A model generated the notes under the pieces. It was not told where the DNA came from, made no database searches, and saw only the letters and a list, made by a program, of their open reading frames with translations. This document shows positions 9,610 through 18,027 of a DNA stretch of 64,000 nt, in pieces. The position numbers and the translations under genes were made by a program. Each line of letters begins with the position of its first letter. Position 1 is the first letter of the stretch. Origin of the DNA: CAVRRZ01 sp963723745 (GTDB lineage Bacteria > Actinomycetota > Actinomycetes > Mycobacteriales > Geodermatophilaceae). The stretch lies in the NCBI GenBank assembly GCA_963723745.1, contig CAVRRZ010000005.1:806001-870000 (forward strand), written 5' to 3'.

Positions 9610-11043
9610 TCAGATGGCCCGCACGTCAGTCGCTGGCGACAGTTCCTTGAAGATCTGATCGGCGTTGATGCGCGCATCATCTGAAGTGAACCCGGAGTCC
9701 ATGAAGACAGCGCGCAACGGCTCCTGCTTCGCCAGCATCCGGACGAGATCAGAAGTCACATCTTCGTCGAAGCAGGCTACGAGCGCTCCGTCCTCGACAA
9801 TAAAGACTTCGTACCCTTCGATCTGCTGGACGGAGATCGGCGCAGCGAGTTCGAGGCCCCAGTCAAGAAGGACCTGAAAGAGGAGATCCTCGCTGGTGCG
9901 TCCAGGCTTCACACTGTCCTCTAGCCCCGTGAGTGTCTGCTGGTCCGTCTCATCAGGCGTTCTCAGTACGTCCGTCATATTCGTCGTGTCAACTCGGAGG
10001 GACCGGAATCCGGTGTCCAGGTGGTCGCCGAGGAGACCCGCCGAGGCCTTTATCTCGGCACCCGCGCGACGCAGGCGCTCACGTGCGATATCCGCAATAG
10101 ATTCGAAGCCGCGCTCGGCTGGACGAGACTTAGGGTCAGTTGGCTCGTCCAATTGCACAAGAATGAATCGTCGCGATCCTCGATCCATGGCATTCATGGC
10201 CATCACCGCATGGGCCGTTGAACCCGATCCGCCAAAGAAGTCGAGGACGACGGCCTCCTTGTCGTTCGAGGTTAACGCATTAATCCATGTTTCGAGCACG
10301 CCGACGTCCTTCGGATAGTCGAAGTACTTACCCCCCAGGAGTCGCGCGAGTGCGTCGCTGGCCGGCGCCCGTTCTTGGGACACCAGCGGCCGTATCGCCT
10401 GAGTGCTCATGTCTGAAAGAAGGCGCTTGAGCCGCGGAGTCGTCGTGTGGTCTTCACCGAACAGGATGCGCCCCTCGTCGATCAGCGACTGCATCCGTCC
10501 CTTCGCGTACACCCAGCCGTTCGGGTGGCGCTTGACGGGCAGGCCGGTGCGCGGGTGCAGAACGTCGTACATAAGATTATCGCGCGGATTCGGTGAACGA
10601 AGATTGTCACGCGTGAACACGCTGCCATCAGCATCGATATCGCTGTACGCCGTTAAACCCGGCTCAACATCAGGCTTGGTCCTCCACCATGCACGAAATA
10701 GCTCTGTGGCACGAACCGGATTGCCGTCGGCCTCCGCCCAACACCGTTGCCCCGCGGCCATCACGTCTTCGTAACCGCGCTTCGGCCCCCTGAACCGAAC
10801 GTCGTTCTCAATCAATGTCGATCTGCTGCGCGCGTACACCAACATGTAGTCGAGGCCTCCAGAAGTGAACCGTGCATCGTTCTTTCCGGAGCCTTGCCAC
10901 ACGACGTTCGCCAGGAAGTTGTCCGCGCCGAAGACGAGGTCGAGCACCGCCCGCATGCTGGCATGCTCGCGGTCGTCGATCGCGGCAACGAAGATCCCTT
11001 CCTCAGTGAGAAGGTTGCGCGCTAGCTTCACGCGGGGATAAAT
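9610..11043 (-). pseudogene. mod: Type III methyltransferase Mod, C-terminal part (split by IS)
   Basis: This is the 3' portion of mod. It begins at IYPRVKLARNLL, runs through the target-recognition region and includes the cofactor-binding motif I, LDFFGGSGST. The order, DPPY in the other fragment and FGGSGS here, is that of beta-class N6-adenine methyltransferases of type III systems. The ISL3-family element interrupts the codons for MIYP. Removing the element and one copy of the 8-bp repeat joins the fragments in frame into one 657-residue protein, a usual Mod length. The sequence upstream of 11,043 that appears in frame belongs to the element. An active enzyme from this fragment alone is unlikely, since it lacks the DPPY motif. 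Confidence 0.9.
11036..11043. repeat. Target site duplication, left copy
   Basis: GGATAAAT directly abuts the left inverted repeat of the ISL3-family element and matches the eight bases after its right end (12,523-12,530). An 8-bp duplication is the known hallmark of this family. Confidence 0.95.
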
Positions 11044-12522
11044 GGCTCTTCGTACCTGAGGTGGGTGTGAGGAACTCGCGCGGGTGAGCTGAGGCCGGGA
11101 AGGGGTCGAGACCTTCCAAGATCGGGAGCGACCAAGCAACCCGTTCCGGAAGGCCTCGACGGTGTCCGAGCCTACGGCGTGCGCTCGCGCGCGCTCACGT
11201 CCTGTTTCCGCCTACTGCGACCGCTGTGATCTGCTCGTCGGCCTGGACGGGTTCCACGTCATCGAGGTCGCCGAGCAGCCCGGCCGGGTGCAGGTGGTGG
11301 TCGAGTCGGCACCGGAGCCGATGGGCTGCCTGGCCTGTGGCGTCCTGGTCGGCAGCCACGGTCGCCGCGACGTCGTCCTGATCGACGTGCCCTGCTTCGG
11401 GCGCCCGGTCGAGCTGGTGTGGCGCAAGCGGACCTGGCGCTGCGCCGAGGACGAGTGCACCGGCAAGGCGTTCACCGAGCAGCACGCCGACCTCGCCCGG
11501 CCACGGGCGCTGCTCACCACCCGGGCAGCCTGGTGGGCGGTCGGTCAGCTGCGCCGCGAGCACGCCTCGGTCGCCGGGATCGCCCGGCAGCTGGGCACGA
11601 CCTGGCGCACCGTGTGGCGGACGGTCAAGCCGCTGCTGGAGGAGATGGCCGCCGATGAGGCGCGCTTCGCCGACGTCACCGCCTTGGGCGTGGACGAGCA
11701 CATCTGGCACCACGTCTCGACCAAGCCGGTCGAGGACGGTGGTCGCGGCCCCAAGGAGCTGACCGGCATGGTCGATCTGACCCGTGACCAGCACGGACGG
11801 GTCCGCGCCCGGTTGCTTGACCTGGTACCCGGGCGGTCGGGCAAGGTCTACGCCGACTGGCTGACCGCACGCGGCGACGCGTTCCGGGCCCGGGTGCAGG
11901 TAGCCACGCTGGATCCGTTCCACGGCTACAGGAACGCCATCGACGACCAGCTCGAGGACGCCACCGCAGTGCTGGACGCGTTTCATGTCGTCAAGCTCGG
12001 CACCGACGCCGTGGACCGCTGCCGGCGCCGCATCCAGCAGGAGATCCACGGCCACCGCGGCCGCAAGAACGACCCGCTCTACGGCATCCGGAACACCCTG
12101 CGAGCCGGCGCGGAGAACCTCACCGACCGGCAGTGGGAACGACTGCACGCCGCGTTCGACGCCGACGACCGACACTTGGCGGTCTGGCTGGCCTGGTCGT
12201 GCGCGCAGCAGCTGCGCTCGGCCTACCGGCACGAGCACACCGCCGAGGGCCGACAGATCGCCGAGAAGGTCATCGACTCCTTCCCCAGCTGCCCAGTCCC
12301 CGAGATCGCCCGCCTCGGCCGGACGCTGAAGCAGTGGCGCGAGGCGTTCCTGGCCTACTTCGACACCGGCCGCGCCAGCAACGGCGGCACCGAAGCCGTC
12401 AACGGCCTCATCGAGCTCCACCGTCGCATCGCCCGCGGCTTCCGCAACCGCGACAACTACCGCCTACGCATGCTGCTCATCGCCGGCGGGCTGACCAGCC
12501 CCCACCTCAAGTAAGAAGAGCC
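11044..12522 (+). mobile_element. ISL3-family insertion sequence in mod
   Basis: The 1479-bp element is bounded by imperfect inverted repeats: GGCTCTTCGTACCTGAGGTG at the left and GGCTCTTCTTACTTGAGGTG (read inward on the minus strand) at the right, 18 of 20 identical. It encodes one ISL3 transposase and is flanked by perfect 8-bp repeats GGATAAAT. Intact frame, intact ends and perfect duplication indicate a recent insertion. It is oriented against mod. Confidence 0.95.
11162..12514 (+). CDS. tnp: ISL3-family transposase
   Basis: 450 residues from GTG. The N-terminus has the zinc-binding region of the family (CDRC, CLACG, then WRCAEDEC). A helix-turn-helix follows (SVAGIARQLGTTWRTVWRTV). The DDE catalytic core is visible: D in LGVDEHIW, D in VATLDPFHGYRNAI, and E in NGGTEAVNGLI near the C-terminus. 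It is full length, uninterrupted and alone in its element, so it is probably active. The stop codon lies only eight bases from the right end of the element. Confidence 0.95.
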   Translation: MSEPTACARARSRPVSAYCDRCDLLVGLDGFHVIEVAEQPGRVQVVVESAPEPMGCLACGVLVGSHGRRDVVLIDVPCFGRPVELVWRKRTWRCAEDECTGKAFTEQHADLARPRALLTTRAAWWAVGQLRREHASVAGIARQLGTTWRTVWRTVKPLLEEMAADEARFADVTALGVDEHIWHHVSTKPVEDGGRGPKELTGMVDLTRDQHGRVRARLLDLVPGRSGKVYADWLTARGDAFRARVQVATLDPFHGYRNAIDDQLEDATAVLDAFHVVKLGTDAVDRCRRRIQQEIHGHRGRKNDPLYGIRNTLRAGAENLTDRQWERLHAAFDADDRHLAVWLAWSCAQQLRSAYRHEHTAEGRQIAEKVIDSFPSCPVPEIARLGRTLKQWREAFLAYFDTGRASNGGTEAVNGLIELHRRIARGFRNRDNYRLRMLLIAGGLTSPHLK

Positions 12523-12530
12523 GGATAAAT
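12523..12530. repeat. Target site duplication, right copy
   Basis: GGATAAAT immediately follows the right inverted repeat and is identical to 11,036-11,043. On the minus strand it supplies the ATT TAT CC of the mod codons for I-Y-P. Confidence 0.95.
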
Positions 12531-13070
12531 CATGCTTAACCAGAAAGAGTGGAATCGTCCATTCGACTCGGGGTTGGCAACAAGGCGCTCCCCCGTGGAG
12601 GCGCGCTGCCCCGACCGGGCGAGATAATCCCCTGCCGTCTCGGCGAAGTCGTCCGCATAGATGAAATCGTTACCCGTGTTATAGGGCGGATCGATGTAAA
12701 TCAGCTTAACCTTGCCGAGGTACGACTCTTGCAGCAGCTTGAGTGCATCGAGATTGTCACCCTCGATGAAGAGGTTACTCGTCGTGTCGAAGTCGACGGA
12801 TTCCTCGCGCGCGGGACGTAGTGTCTTCGCGATAGGAGCGTTGGCAGCGAGAGCTGCTGCGCGCCTGCCGGGCCAGTCGAGTTGGTATCGCTCCTGCGGG
12901 CCCTCCACCAAATGATCGGAAAGTTCCTGGCGGAGTAGGTCGAAGTCGATTGCCGAGACCGTGTTGCCTTCCGCGTCAAGGGCTTCCGTGATAACGCCCG
13001 GGAAGATCTCGGCGATCTTATTGATGTTGGCCACCGTCAGGTCGGGTGACGTCATTCGCAGCTTCTCCAC
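12523..13070 (-). pseudogene. mod: Type III methyltransferase Mod, N-terminal part (split by IS)
   Basis: This is the 5' portion of mod, ending at FWLSMIYP where the insertion sequence begins. It carries the catalytic motif IV, IDPPYNTGNDFIY, preceded by NLFIEGDNLDALKLLQ, both typical of type III Mod proteins. Two starts are possible: GTG at 13,070, or ATG at 13,055, the latter with GGAG nine bases upstream. I favour 13,055. It follows the DUF4391 gene by fewer than 25 bases. The reading frame runs a few residues into the element and stops. Without motif I, found in the other fragment, no methylation is expected. Confidence 0.9.
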
Positions 13071-13078
13071 GGTTGCCC

Positions 13079-13780
13079 TCAGTTCGCTTCGCCCGTGGCC
13101 GGGCCGGGGGTCGGGCTCGCAAGGTCCATGACCATTGCTTGCTTGGACTTCAAGATTCGACGCAGCTCGATCTTTCGATTGAGCTGCGGTTCATTCCGGA
13201 GCTTCCGCTCCAAGGCAGCGATCTCGCGCTCGAGCGACCGAATGGTCAAGAGTATGCCGACGACCTCGGACACATTTTCGCCAACGCGCGACGCGACGGG
13301 CGTCAGCGGCTGTAGCAGCGCTATGTAAATGCTCGTCAAGTCGATGGCTGTCGGTAGCGGGACTCGGTCGCCGGATGCGGGTTGCCAGTCGGTACTGAAG
13401 TAGGGGCCCAATTTCGGGGGACCGGTACCGAGCTGCTTGTGGGCGGCGACCATGCGGATGCTTCCGTTGGTGCCCTCCCCCCGGCTGATCTCGAAGATAA
13501 TCGGAGTTCGGACCGCCTTGTCGATCGCAGCGAGCACGCTCTCCGCGACGTCCTCTTCTTTAGCTCCGATCTCGAAGACCTGGATCTCTGGGACCTCAAC
13601 GCTGCCCGGAAGGTTGATCGTCGACTCGGCGAGCTTGTAGGCCCATGTGATGCGTCGCACGTCGGAGACGAAGCGGTCCTTGATCGTTGAACCGATGCTC
13701 GCGTGCTCGTAGAACTTGGTCTTGGGAACCGTGCGGCCGAACTGGGCTGCGGACGGCCAGCGATACAGCGGGGCCCTCAT
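13079..13780 (-). CDS. DUF4391 domain protein of the type III R-M operon
   Basis: 233 residues, matching DUF4391 as I know it: PKTKFYEHASI near the N-terminus, ITWAYKLAESTINLP, then VPEIQVFEIG. The C-terminal third is rich in Arg, Glu and Leu (SLEREIAALERKLRNEPQLNRK) and is probably a coiled coil. No catalytic motif is recognisable. Genes of this family are commonly found between an SNF2-type helicase and a type III mod gene, as here, so it is probably an accessory or bridging subunit. Its start overlaps the helicase stop by four bases (ATGA), so the two are translationally coupled. The molecular function is unknown. Confidence 0.85.
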   Translation of the reverse strand: MRAPLYRWPSAAQFGRTVPKTKFYEHASIGSTIKDRFVSDVRRITWAYKLAESTINLPGSVEVPEIQVFEIGAKEEDVAESVLAAIDKAVRTPIIFEISRGEGTNGSIRMVAAHKQLGTGPPKLGPYFSTDWQPASGDRVPLPTAIDLTSIYIALLQPLTPVASRVGENVSEVVGILLTIRSLEREIAALERKLRNEPQLNRKIELRRILKSKQAMVMDLASPTPGPATGEAN

Positions 13781-16700
13781 GCAGTGCTCTGCGCCGGGTC
13801 CACGATGGCGATGAAGGCGACGAGCTCGAAATCGTCCAGCCCGCCGATAGTCTGGGTGAGCGCGGTAGTAGCTCCGTTGGTGAAGAGGCTGTCCAGGTCG
13901 CGTTCGGCCGTCACGTCGACCATCGAGCTGATGGCCGCGGTGAGCAGTTCCGAGTAGTGCCCCATCTCAGCGCCCTCCTTGGTGGCCGAGTTGAAGATGC
14001 GCGTGACCACACTGACCGGCTCGTCGTGGAGACGGCATCCGGCACGGATGAGGTCGAGGAGGTGCTTGACCTCCGTGTGGTCGGCGATGACGTTGCCGTC
14101 GTCGTCGAGATAGACGAGGTAGTGCGGGTGGAGTCGGTTGCCGCGGTTGATGCTCTTGTCGGCGTTCACATTGCGAAGGGCGAAGAGCGCTCCCGGCTTG
14201 AGTCCCTGGTCCGCTCGGGCAGGGACCACGGCATGGAGGCCCTTGGGCGCGGTCGCGAGATCGCCGTACTCCTTGATGTAGCCCAGAAGATCCATGCGGA
14301 AGTCGTTGAGGCCGAGGTCGGTGATCGAGACGCCCGTGCGGACGTCTTCGAGCTCGATGACCTCGTTCTGCAGCTTCCGAAGCTGTTCCTTGCGGAAGGC
14401 TGCGTCGCCGTCCTCCATGGTGAGGACGTTGTCGTCGGCGGTCCCTGCTAGGTCAGCGATGACCATGCGGTTCTCGACCCGTTCCTTCAGGTTGATGTAC
14501 TCGTCTAGAGAGATGTCGGGCCAGAAGTTGACTAGCTGGATGTACGTGTTCGTGGAACCGATGCGGTCCACGCGACCGAAGCGCTGGATGATCCGGACCG
14601 GATTCCAGTGGATGTCGTAGTTGACGAGGTAGTCGCAGTCCTGGAGGTTCTGGCCCTCGCTGATCACGTCGGTGGCGATCAGCACGTCGAGCTCGCCGAT
14701 CGCCTTGGGCATGGTGAGGTGTCGCTGCTTTGACTTCGGCGAGAAGAGCGTGAGCACTTGTTGGAAGTCATAGCCGGGACCGAGCGTGGTCTTCGCGGCG
14801 TGACCGCCGCCGGTCACCAGGGCGGACTCGAGGCCAGCCTTGCTCAGGCACGGAGCCAGTTCCCGGTAGAGGTACTCGGCAGTGTCGGCGAAGGCAGAAA
14901 AGACGAGCACCTTGCGGTTGCCCTCGTTGATCGGCTGAGCGGCCTTGCCGACGATCAGATCGGTGAGTGCCTGGAGCTTGCGGTCGTGCTCCGGTGTCAC
15001 CCTTCGCATCTCGTCGAGCAATTCACGGAGCGTCTCACGGTCGTTCCACAAGTCGCGTCGCCACGACTCAACGTCGACGTCATCAAGATCGATTTTGATG
15101 TTTTCGCCGAACACGAGAGCGTCGGCGCCCACGGCTTCCTCGTCGTCGACGTCCAGGCCAGCGAAGTCGATGTTCATGTCGGCGATCGCGCCCTCGTGGG
15201 AGTCGAGCCGACCCAACGTGTGGTCGACCGCTCCCTCGATCTTCGCGAGGGTGAGCCGAAAGGCCTCGACCGAGCTCTCCAGCCGCTTCAGCAAGTTGAC
15301 GGTCATGAGCTTCTTCAGCCCCTGCTCGCGCCCCCGCTGCCCGAGGTTTGACCGTGCCGTTCCACCCTCAATGTTGTACAGGTCGTCGTACTTCTGCATA
15401 CGGCTATCGAGTACGTATTTCAAGGGCGTGTAGACGGCGAGCGTTAGCTCCTGCAGTTGCTCGAAGATCTCCTTGAACGTCGGGACATCCTGGAGGTCAG
15501 TAAGCGGCTCACGGATGGAGGCCGGCGGCTTGCGCTCCGGAAACGCGCCGATCTCGGTGGTGTCGTAAAAGGCCTGGATGTGCTTGCGTGACCGTGCGAT
15601 GGTGACCGAGTCGAGCAACTCAAAGAAATCGAAGTCGAGCATCTTCATGATCGCGGCTGGGGTGCGAGACTCCGGCGGTAGCTTCGACCACTCGTTGAAC
15701 GCCCGTTGGGCATCACTGAAGACCCTCTCCACGCTCGTGGACAGGCTGAGATGCTTCGCGAGGTTCTCCGACTCGCCCTCATAGGCGAGCTGGAGCTGGT
15801 TCTTCAGGTCGTTGAACCGGTTGTTGACCGGCGTTGCCGACAGCATGAGCACCTTGGACTTCACGCCCTCGCGGATCACCTGCCGCATCAGCCGCTGGTA
15901 GCGGGATTCCTTCTCCTCCGCATAGTCGGCGTTGCGGAAGTTATGGGACTCGTCGATGACGACGAGGTCGTAGTTGCCCCAGTTCACTCGGTCAAGCCGG
16001 AGTCCCCCAGACTCACCCTTCGTGCGTGACAGGTCGGTGTGAGCGAGGACGTCGTAGTTGAAGCGATCCTTGGCGAAGATGTTCGTCGTCAAGTTCGCAT
16101 TGTAGTTCGTCCAGTTCTCCGCCAGCTTCTTCGGGGCCAGCACCAACACCGACTTGTTGCGCAGCTCGTAGTACTTGATCACGGCGAGGGCTGTGAAGGT
16201 CTTACCGAGGCCGACGCTGTCAGCGAGAATGCATCCGTTGTAGGTCTCGAGCTTGTTGATTATCCCGGTGGCAGCGTCGCGCTGGAAGTTGTAGAGCGAG
16301 TTCCAGACCGCCGTCTCTTTGTAGCCGGTGCGATCGTTGGGCAGCACGTCCTCGCTGATGTCGTCGAGGAACTCGGCGAACAGGTTGTAGAGGATCAGGA
16401 AGTAGATGCGCGCCGGTGAGTTCTCGGCGTACACGCTGGCGATGTGGTCGTAAACCGCGTCGGTGACGTCGCCGAGCTGGTCTGGGTTGTGCCAGATCTG
16501 GTCGAACAGACGGACGTACTGCGCAGTCATCGGCGCATCGTCGACCCGGTGCACCATGTTCGAGACAGCGTTTCCGCGCTCGTAGCCGAGGTCCGCGGTC
16601 GTGAACCCCTGGAGCGGCATGTAGGCAGCCTTGTCGTCGACCACGGCGAACTGCTGCATCGGGTTTCCCGTGGAGTTCGACCGGAACGTGACCTTGCGGC

Positions 16701-17040
16701 GCACCCAGTCCGCGCACTCTCGGGCGATCGCGCGCTGCGTCAGCTTGTTGCGCAGCCGAATCTCGAACTCCGAGCCGTAGAGGCTCGACTCTCCACCCTT
16801 GGCATTGGGGATGAAGAACTCACGGCGTTCCTTGCGAAGCCTGTCCGTTGCCTTACTCGTGACGAAGGACGGTGCCGTAAAGATGAACTCCAGCTCGCTG
16901 ACTTGCTCCAGCTCCTTACGGAGGGTCTCGAACGCGAAGATGGAGAATGTCGACGCCGCGATGCGGACCTTCGACCCGGGCCCGATCGCCGCCTTGAGAT
17001 CGTCTCCAAGCAGTTCGTTGACATTGTCGATGATCTTCAT
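13777..17040 (-). CDS. PLD-like SNF2-family helicase of defence operon
   Basis: 1087 residues from the ATG at 17,040, preceded by GGGGTGG; an upstream in-frame start is less likely. The N-terminal 170 residues look like a phospholipase-D-like region (IRIAASTFSIFAFETL...). The SNF2 motor follows: DSVGLGKT near residue 275, DESHNFRN near 362, MLSATPVNN, then SEGQNLQDCDYLVNYD and QRFGRVDRIGS near 822. These are ATP-dependent DNA translocases; the PLD fold may bind or cut DNA, but I cannot see a clean HKD motif. It is the first clear gene of the operon with DUF4391, mod, res and DUF262/DUF1524. Confidence 0.9.
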   Translation of the reverse strand: MKIIDNVNELLGDDLKAAIGPGSKVRIAASTFSIFAFETLRKELEQVSELEFIFTAPSFVTSKATDRLRKERREFFIPNAKGGESSLYGSEFEIRLRNKLTQRAIARECADWVRRKVTFRSNSTGNPMQQFAVVDDKAAYMPLQGFTTADLGYERGNAVSNMVHRVDDAPMTAQYVRLFDQIWHNPDQLGDVTDAVYDHIASVYAENSPARIYFLILYNLFAEFLDDISEDVLPNDRTGYKETAVWNSLYNFQRDAATGIINKLETYNGCILADSVGLGKTFTALAVIKYYELRNKSVLVLAPKKLAENWTNYNANLTTNIFAKDRFNYDVLAHTDLSRTKGESGGLRLDRVNWGNYDLVVIDESHNFRNADYAEEKESRYQRLMRQVIREGVKSKVLMLSATPVNNRFNDLKNQLQLAYEGESENLAKHLSLSTSVERVFSDAQRAFNEWSKLPPESRTPAAIMKMLDFDFFELLDSVTIARSRKHIQAFYDTTEIGAFPERKPPASIREPLTDLQDVPTFKEIFEQLQELTLAVYTPLKYVLDSRMQKYDDLYNIEGGTARSNLGQRGREQGLKKLMTVNLLKRLESSVEAFRLTLAKIEGAVDHTLGRLDSHEGAIADMNIDFAGLDVDDEEAVGADALVFGENIKIDLDDVDVESWRRDLWNDRETLRELLDEMRRVTPEHDRKLQALTDLIVGKAAQPINEGNRKVLVFSAFADTAEYLYRELAPCLSKAGLESALVTGGGHAAKTTLGPGYDFQQVLTLFSPKSKQRHLTMPKAIGELDVLIATDVISEGQNLQDCDYLVNYDIHWNPVRIIQRFGRVDRIGSTNTYIQLVNFWPDISLDEYINLKERVENRMVIADLAGTADDNVLTMEDGDAAFRKEQLRKLQNEVIELEDVRTGVSITDLGLNDFRMDLLGYIKEYGDLATAPKGLHAVVPARADQGLKPGALFALRNVNADKSINRGNRLHPHYLVYLDDDGNVIADHTEVKHLLDLIRAGCRLHDEPVSVVTRIFNSATKEGAEMGHYSELLTAAISSMVDVTAERDLDSLFTNGATTALTQTIGGLDDFELVAFIAIVDPAQSTA

Positions 17041-17282
17041 GCGCCACCCCGTCGAACTCGCGCAGATCGGCCAACGTCCGCGTTTGCCCCGCATCGACTC
17101 GGCCCCACCCTGGTCGCTTGTGCACCCCTGCGGAGGCCAGTCCCGCCAGTGGGAATTGCTCGGGCTGCGGCGGCCGGGGCGCCGCCTGCGCCGACGATCG
17201 GCTGCGCCGGGTCGCCCGTCGCTAGGTCAGCGAAACCGACCAGCTCGGCTGCATGCGAGCTGTTGGGGATCACGATCGACAT
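17037..17282 (-). CDS. Possible small protein upstream of the SNF2 helicase
   Basis: An 81-codon frame whose ATG at 17,282 has AGGAGGTG nine bases upstream, a near-ideal ribosome binding site, and whose stop overlaps the helicase ATG as ATGA. Both signals argue for a translated, coupled leader gene. The first 45 residues (MSIVIPNSSHAAELVGF...) have normal high-GC codon use; the rest, rich in Arg and Gly, does not, so a frameshift or chance extension is possible. I recognise no family. Confidence 0.4.
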   Translation of the reverse strand: MSIVIPNSSHAAELVGFADLATGDPAQPIVGAGGAPAAAARAIPTGGTGLRRGAQATRVGPSRCGANADVGRSARVRRGGA

Positions 17283-17640
17283 CCGGACGGGCACCTCCTC
17301 AGCCGGACAGTACCTACGGGTACGGATGCATTCGATGAACCAGGGAGCACGATGGCCCGATGTGGTCACAGGGCCGTTTGGGGCGCATGGGCCTCAGTTG
17401 AAGCTGCGGGAGGCTGTCCAACGTTCGGCCTATTCGCCGTCGGTTGCCAACGCCGCCACCCGACAGAGGCATCCGTCGCCAGAGTCACTCCGGCGTGCGC
17501 ACCGGAGCGCTGGCGGCGCCGGGATCAGCACCACGACCGCCAGCACTTGCGCCCGCAGCAGCGCAACGTTGTGCCGGTGCAGGCCGTACAGGAACGAGAC
17601 GCCTGGGGGTAAGCCCGGAGCGCCCGGATGACGCCCCGCT
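17283..17640. other. Unassigned stretch between defence operon and IS256 element
   Basis: I find no recognisable gene. It should contain the promoter of the minus-strand defence operon and the outer end of the IS256-family element, whose terminal repeat lies somewhere near 17,640. No obvious promoter boxes are visible. Confidence 0.4.
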
Positions 17641-17685
17641 GGGTGGTGGATGTAGTCCTCACCGTGTTGGTCAGCGGTGGGGTGA

Positions 17686-17907
17686 CTATGCCGTGAGCAT
17701 GGCCGGTGTCGCCAGCGCTGCGGCGGGGTCGTCGATGGGGCGGATGGCGGCCATCGAACCCTCGGAGAGGTAGCGGCGGTCGGAGACCTGCCACTCGTCG
17801 TGCGCCTCGACCAGCACCGCGCCGGCGAGACGCAGCAGTGCCTCGGGGTTGGGGAAGACGCCGACGACGTCGGTGCGCCGCTTGATCTCCTTGTTCAGCC
17901 GTTCCAG
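17686..17907 (-). pseudogene. IS256-family transposase, 3' exon (interrupted by group II intron)
   Basis: This codes for the last 73 residues of the transposase: LERLNKEIKRRTDVVGVFPN, then PEALLRLAGAVLVEAHDEW and the C-terminus. The Glu in LNKEIKRR is the third catalytic residue of the DDE triad; the two Asp residues are encoded beyond the intron. It joins in frame to the 5' exon ending at STNP. If the intron splices, the gene is not dead; if not, no active transposase is made. Confidence 0.9.
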
Positions 17908-17971
17908 GTAGGGGTCGACCCGGGGCGCGGTGCCAGCCTCGCGGCTGGTCCGTTTCCCCGGGCCGCCCTCC

Positions 17972-18005
17972 GAACCGGACGTGCCCGTTCCCGAGCATCC
18001 GGCTC
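17972..18005 (-). ncRNA. Group II intron domain V
   Basis: The 34-nt sequence begins GAGCCGGATG and ends CACGTCCGGTTC. The two arms pair and enclose a GGAA-type loop, the highly conserved catalytic hairpin of group II ribozymes. It lies 22 bases after the maturase stop, the usual spacing, and domain VI follows before the 3' splice site. Confidence 0.92.
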
Positions 18006-18027
18006 TCCACGAGGTCATGCCGGTGGG

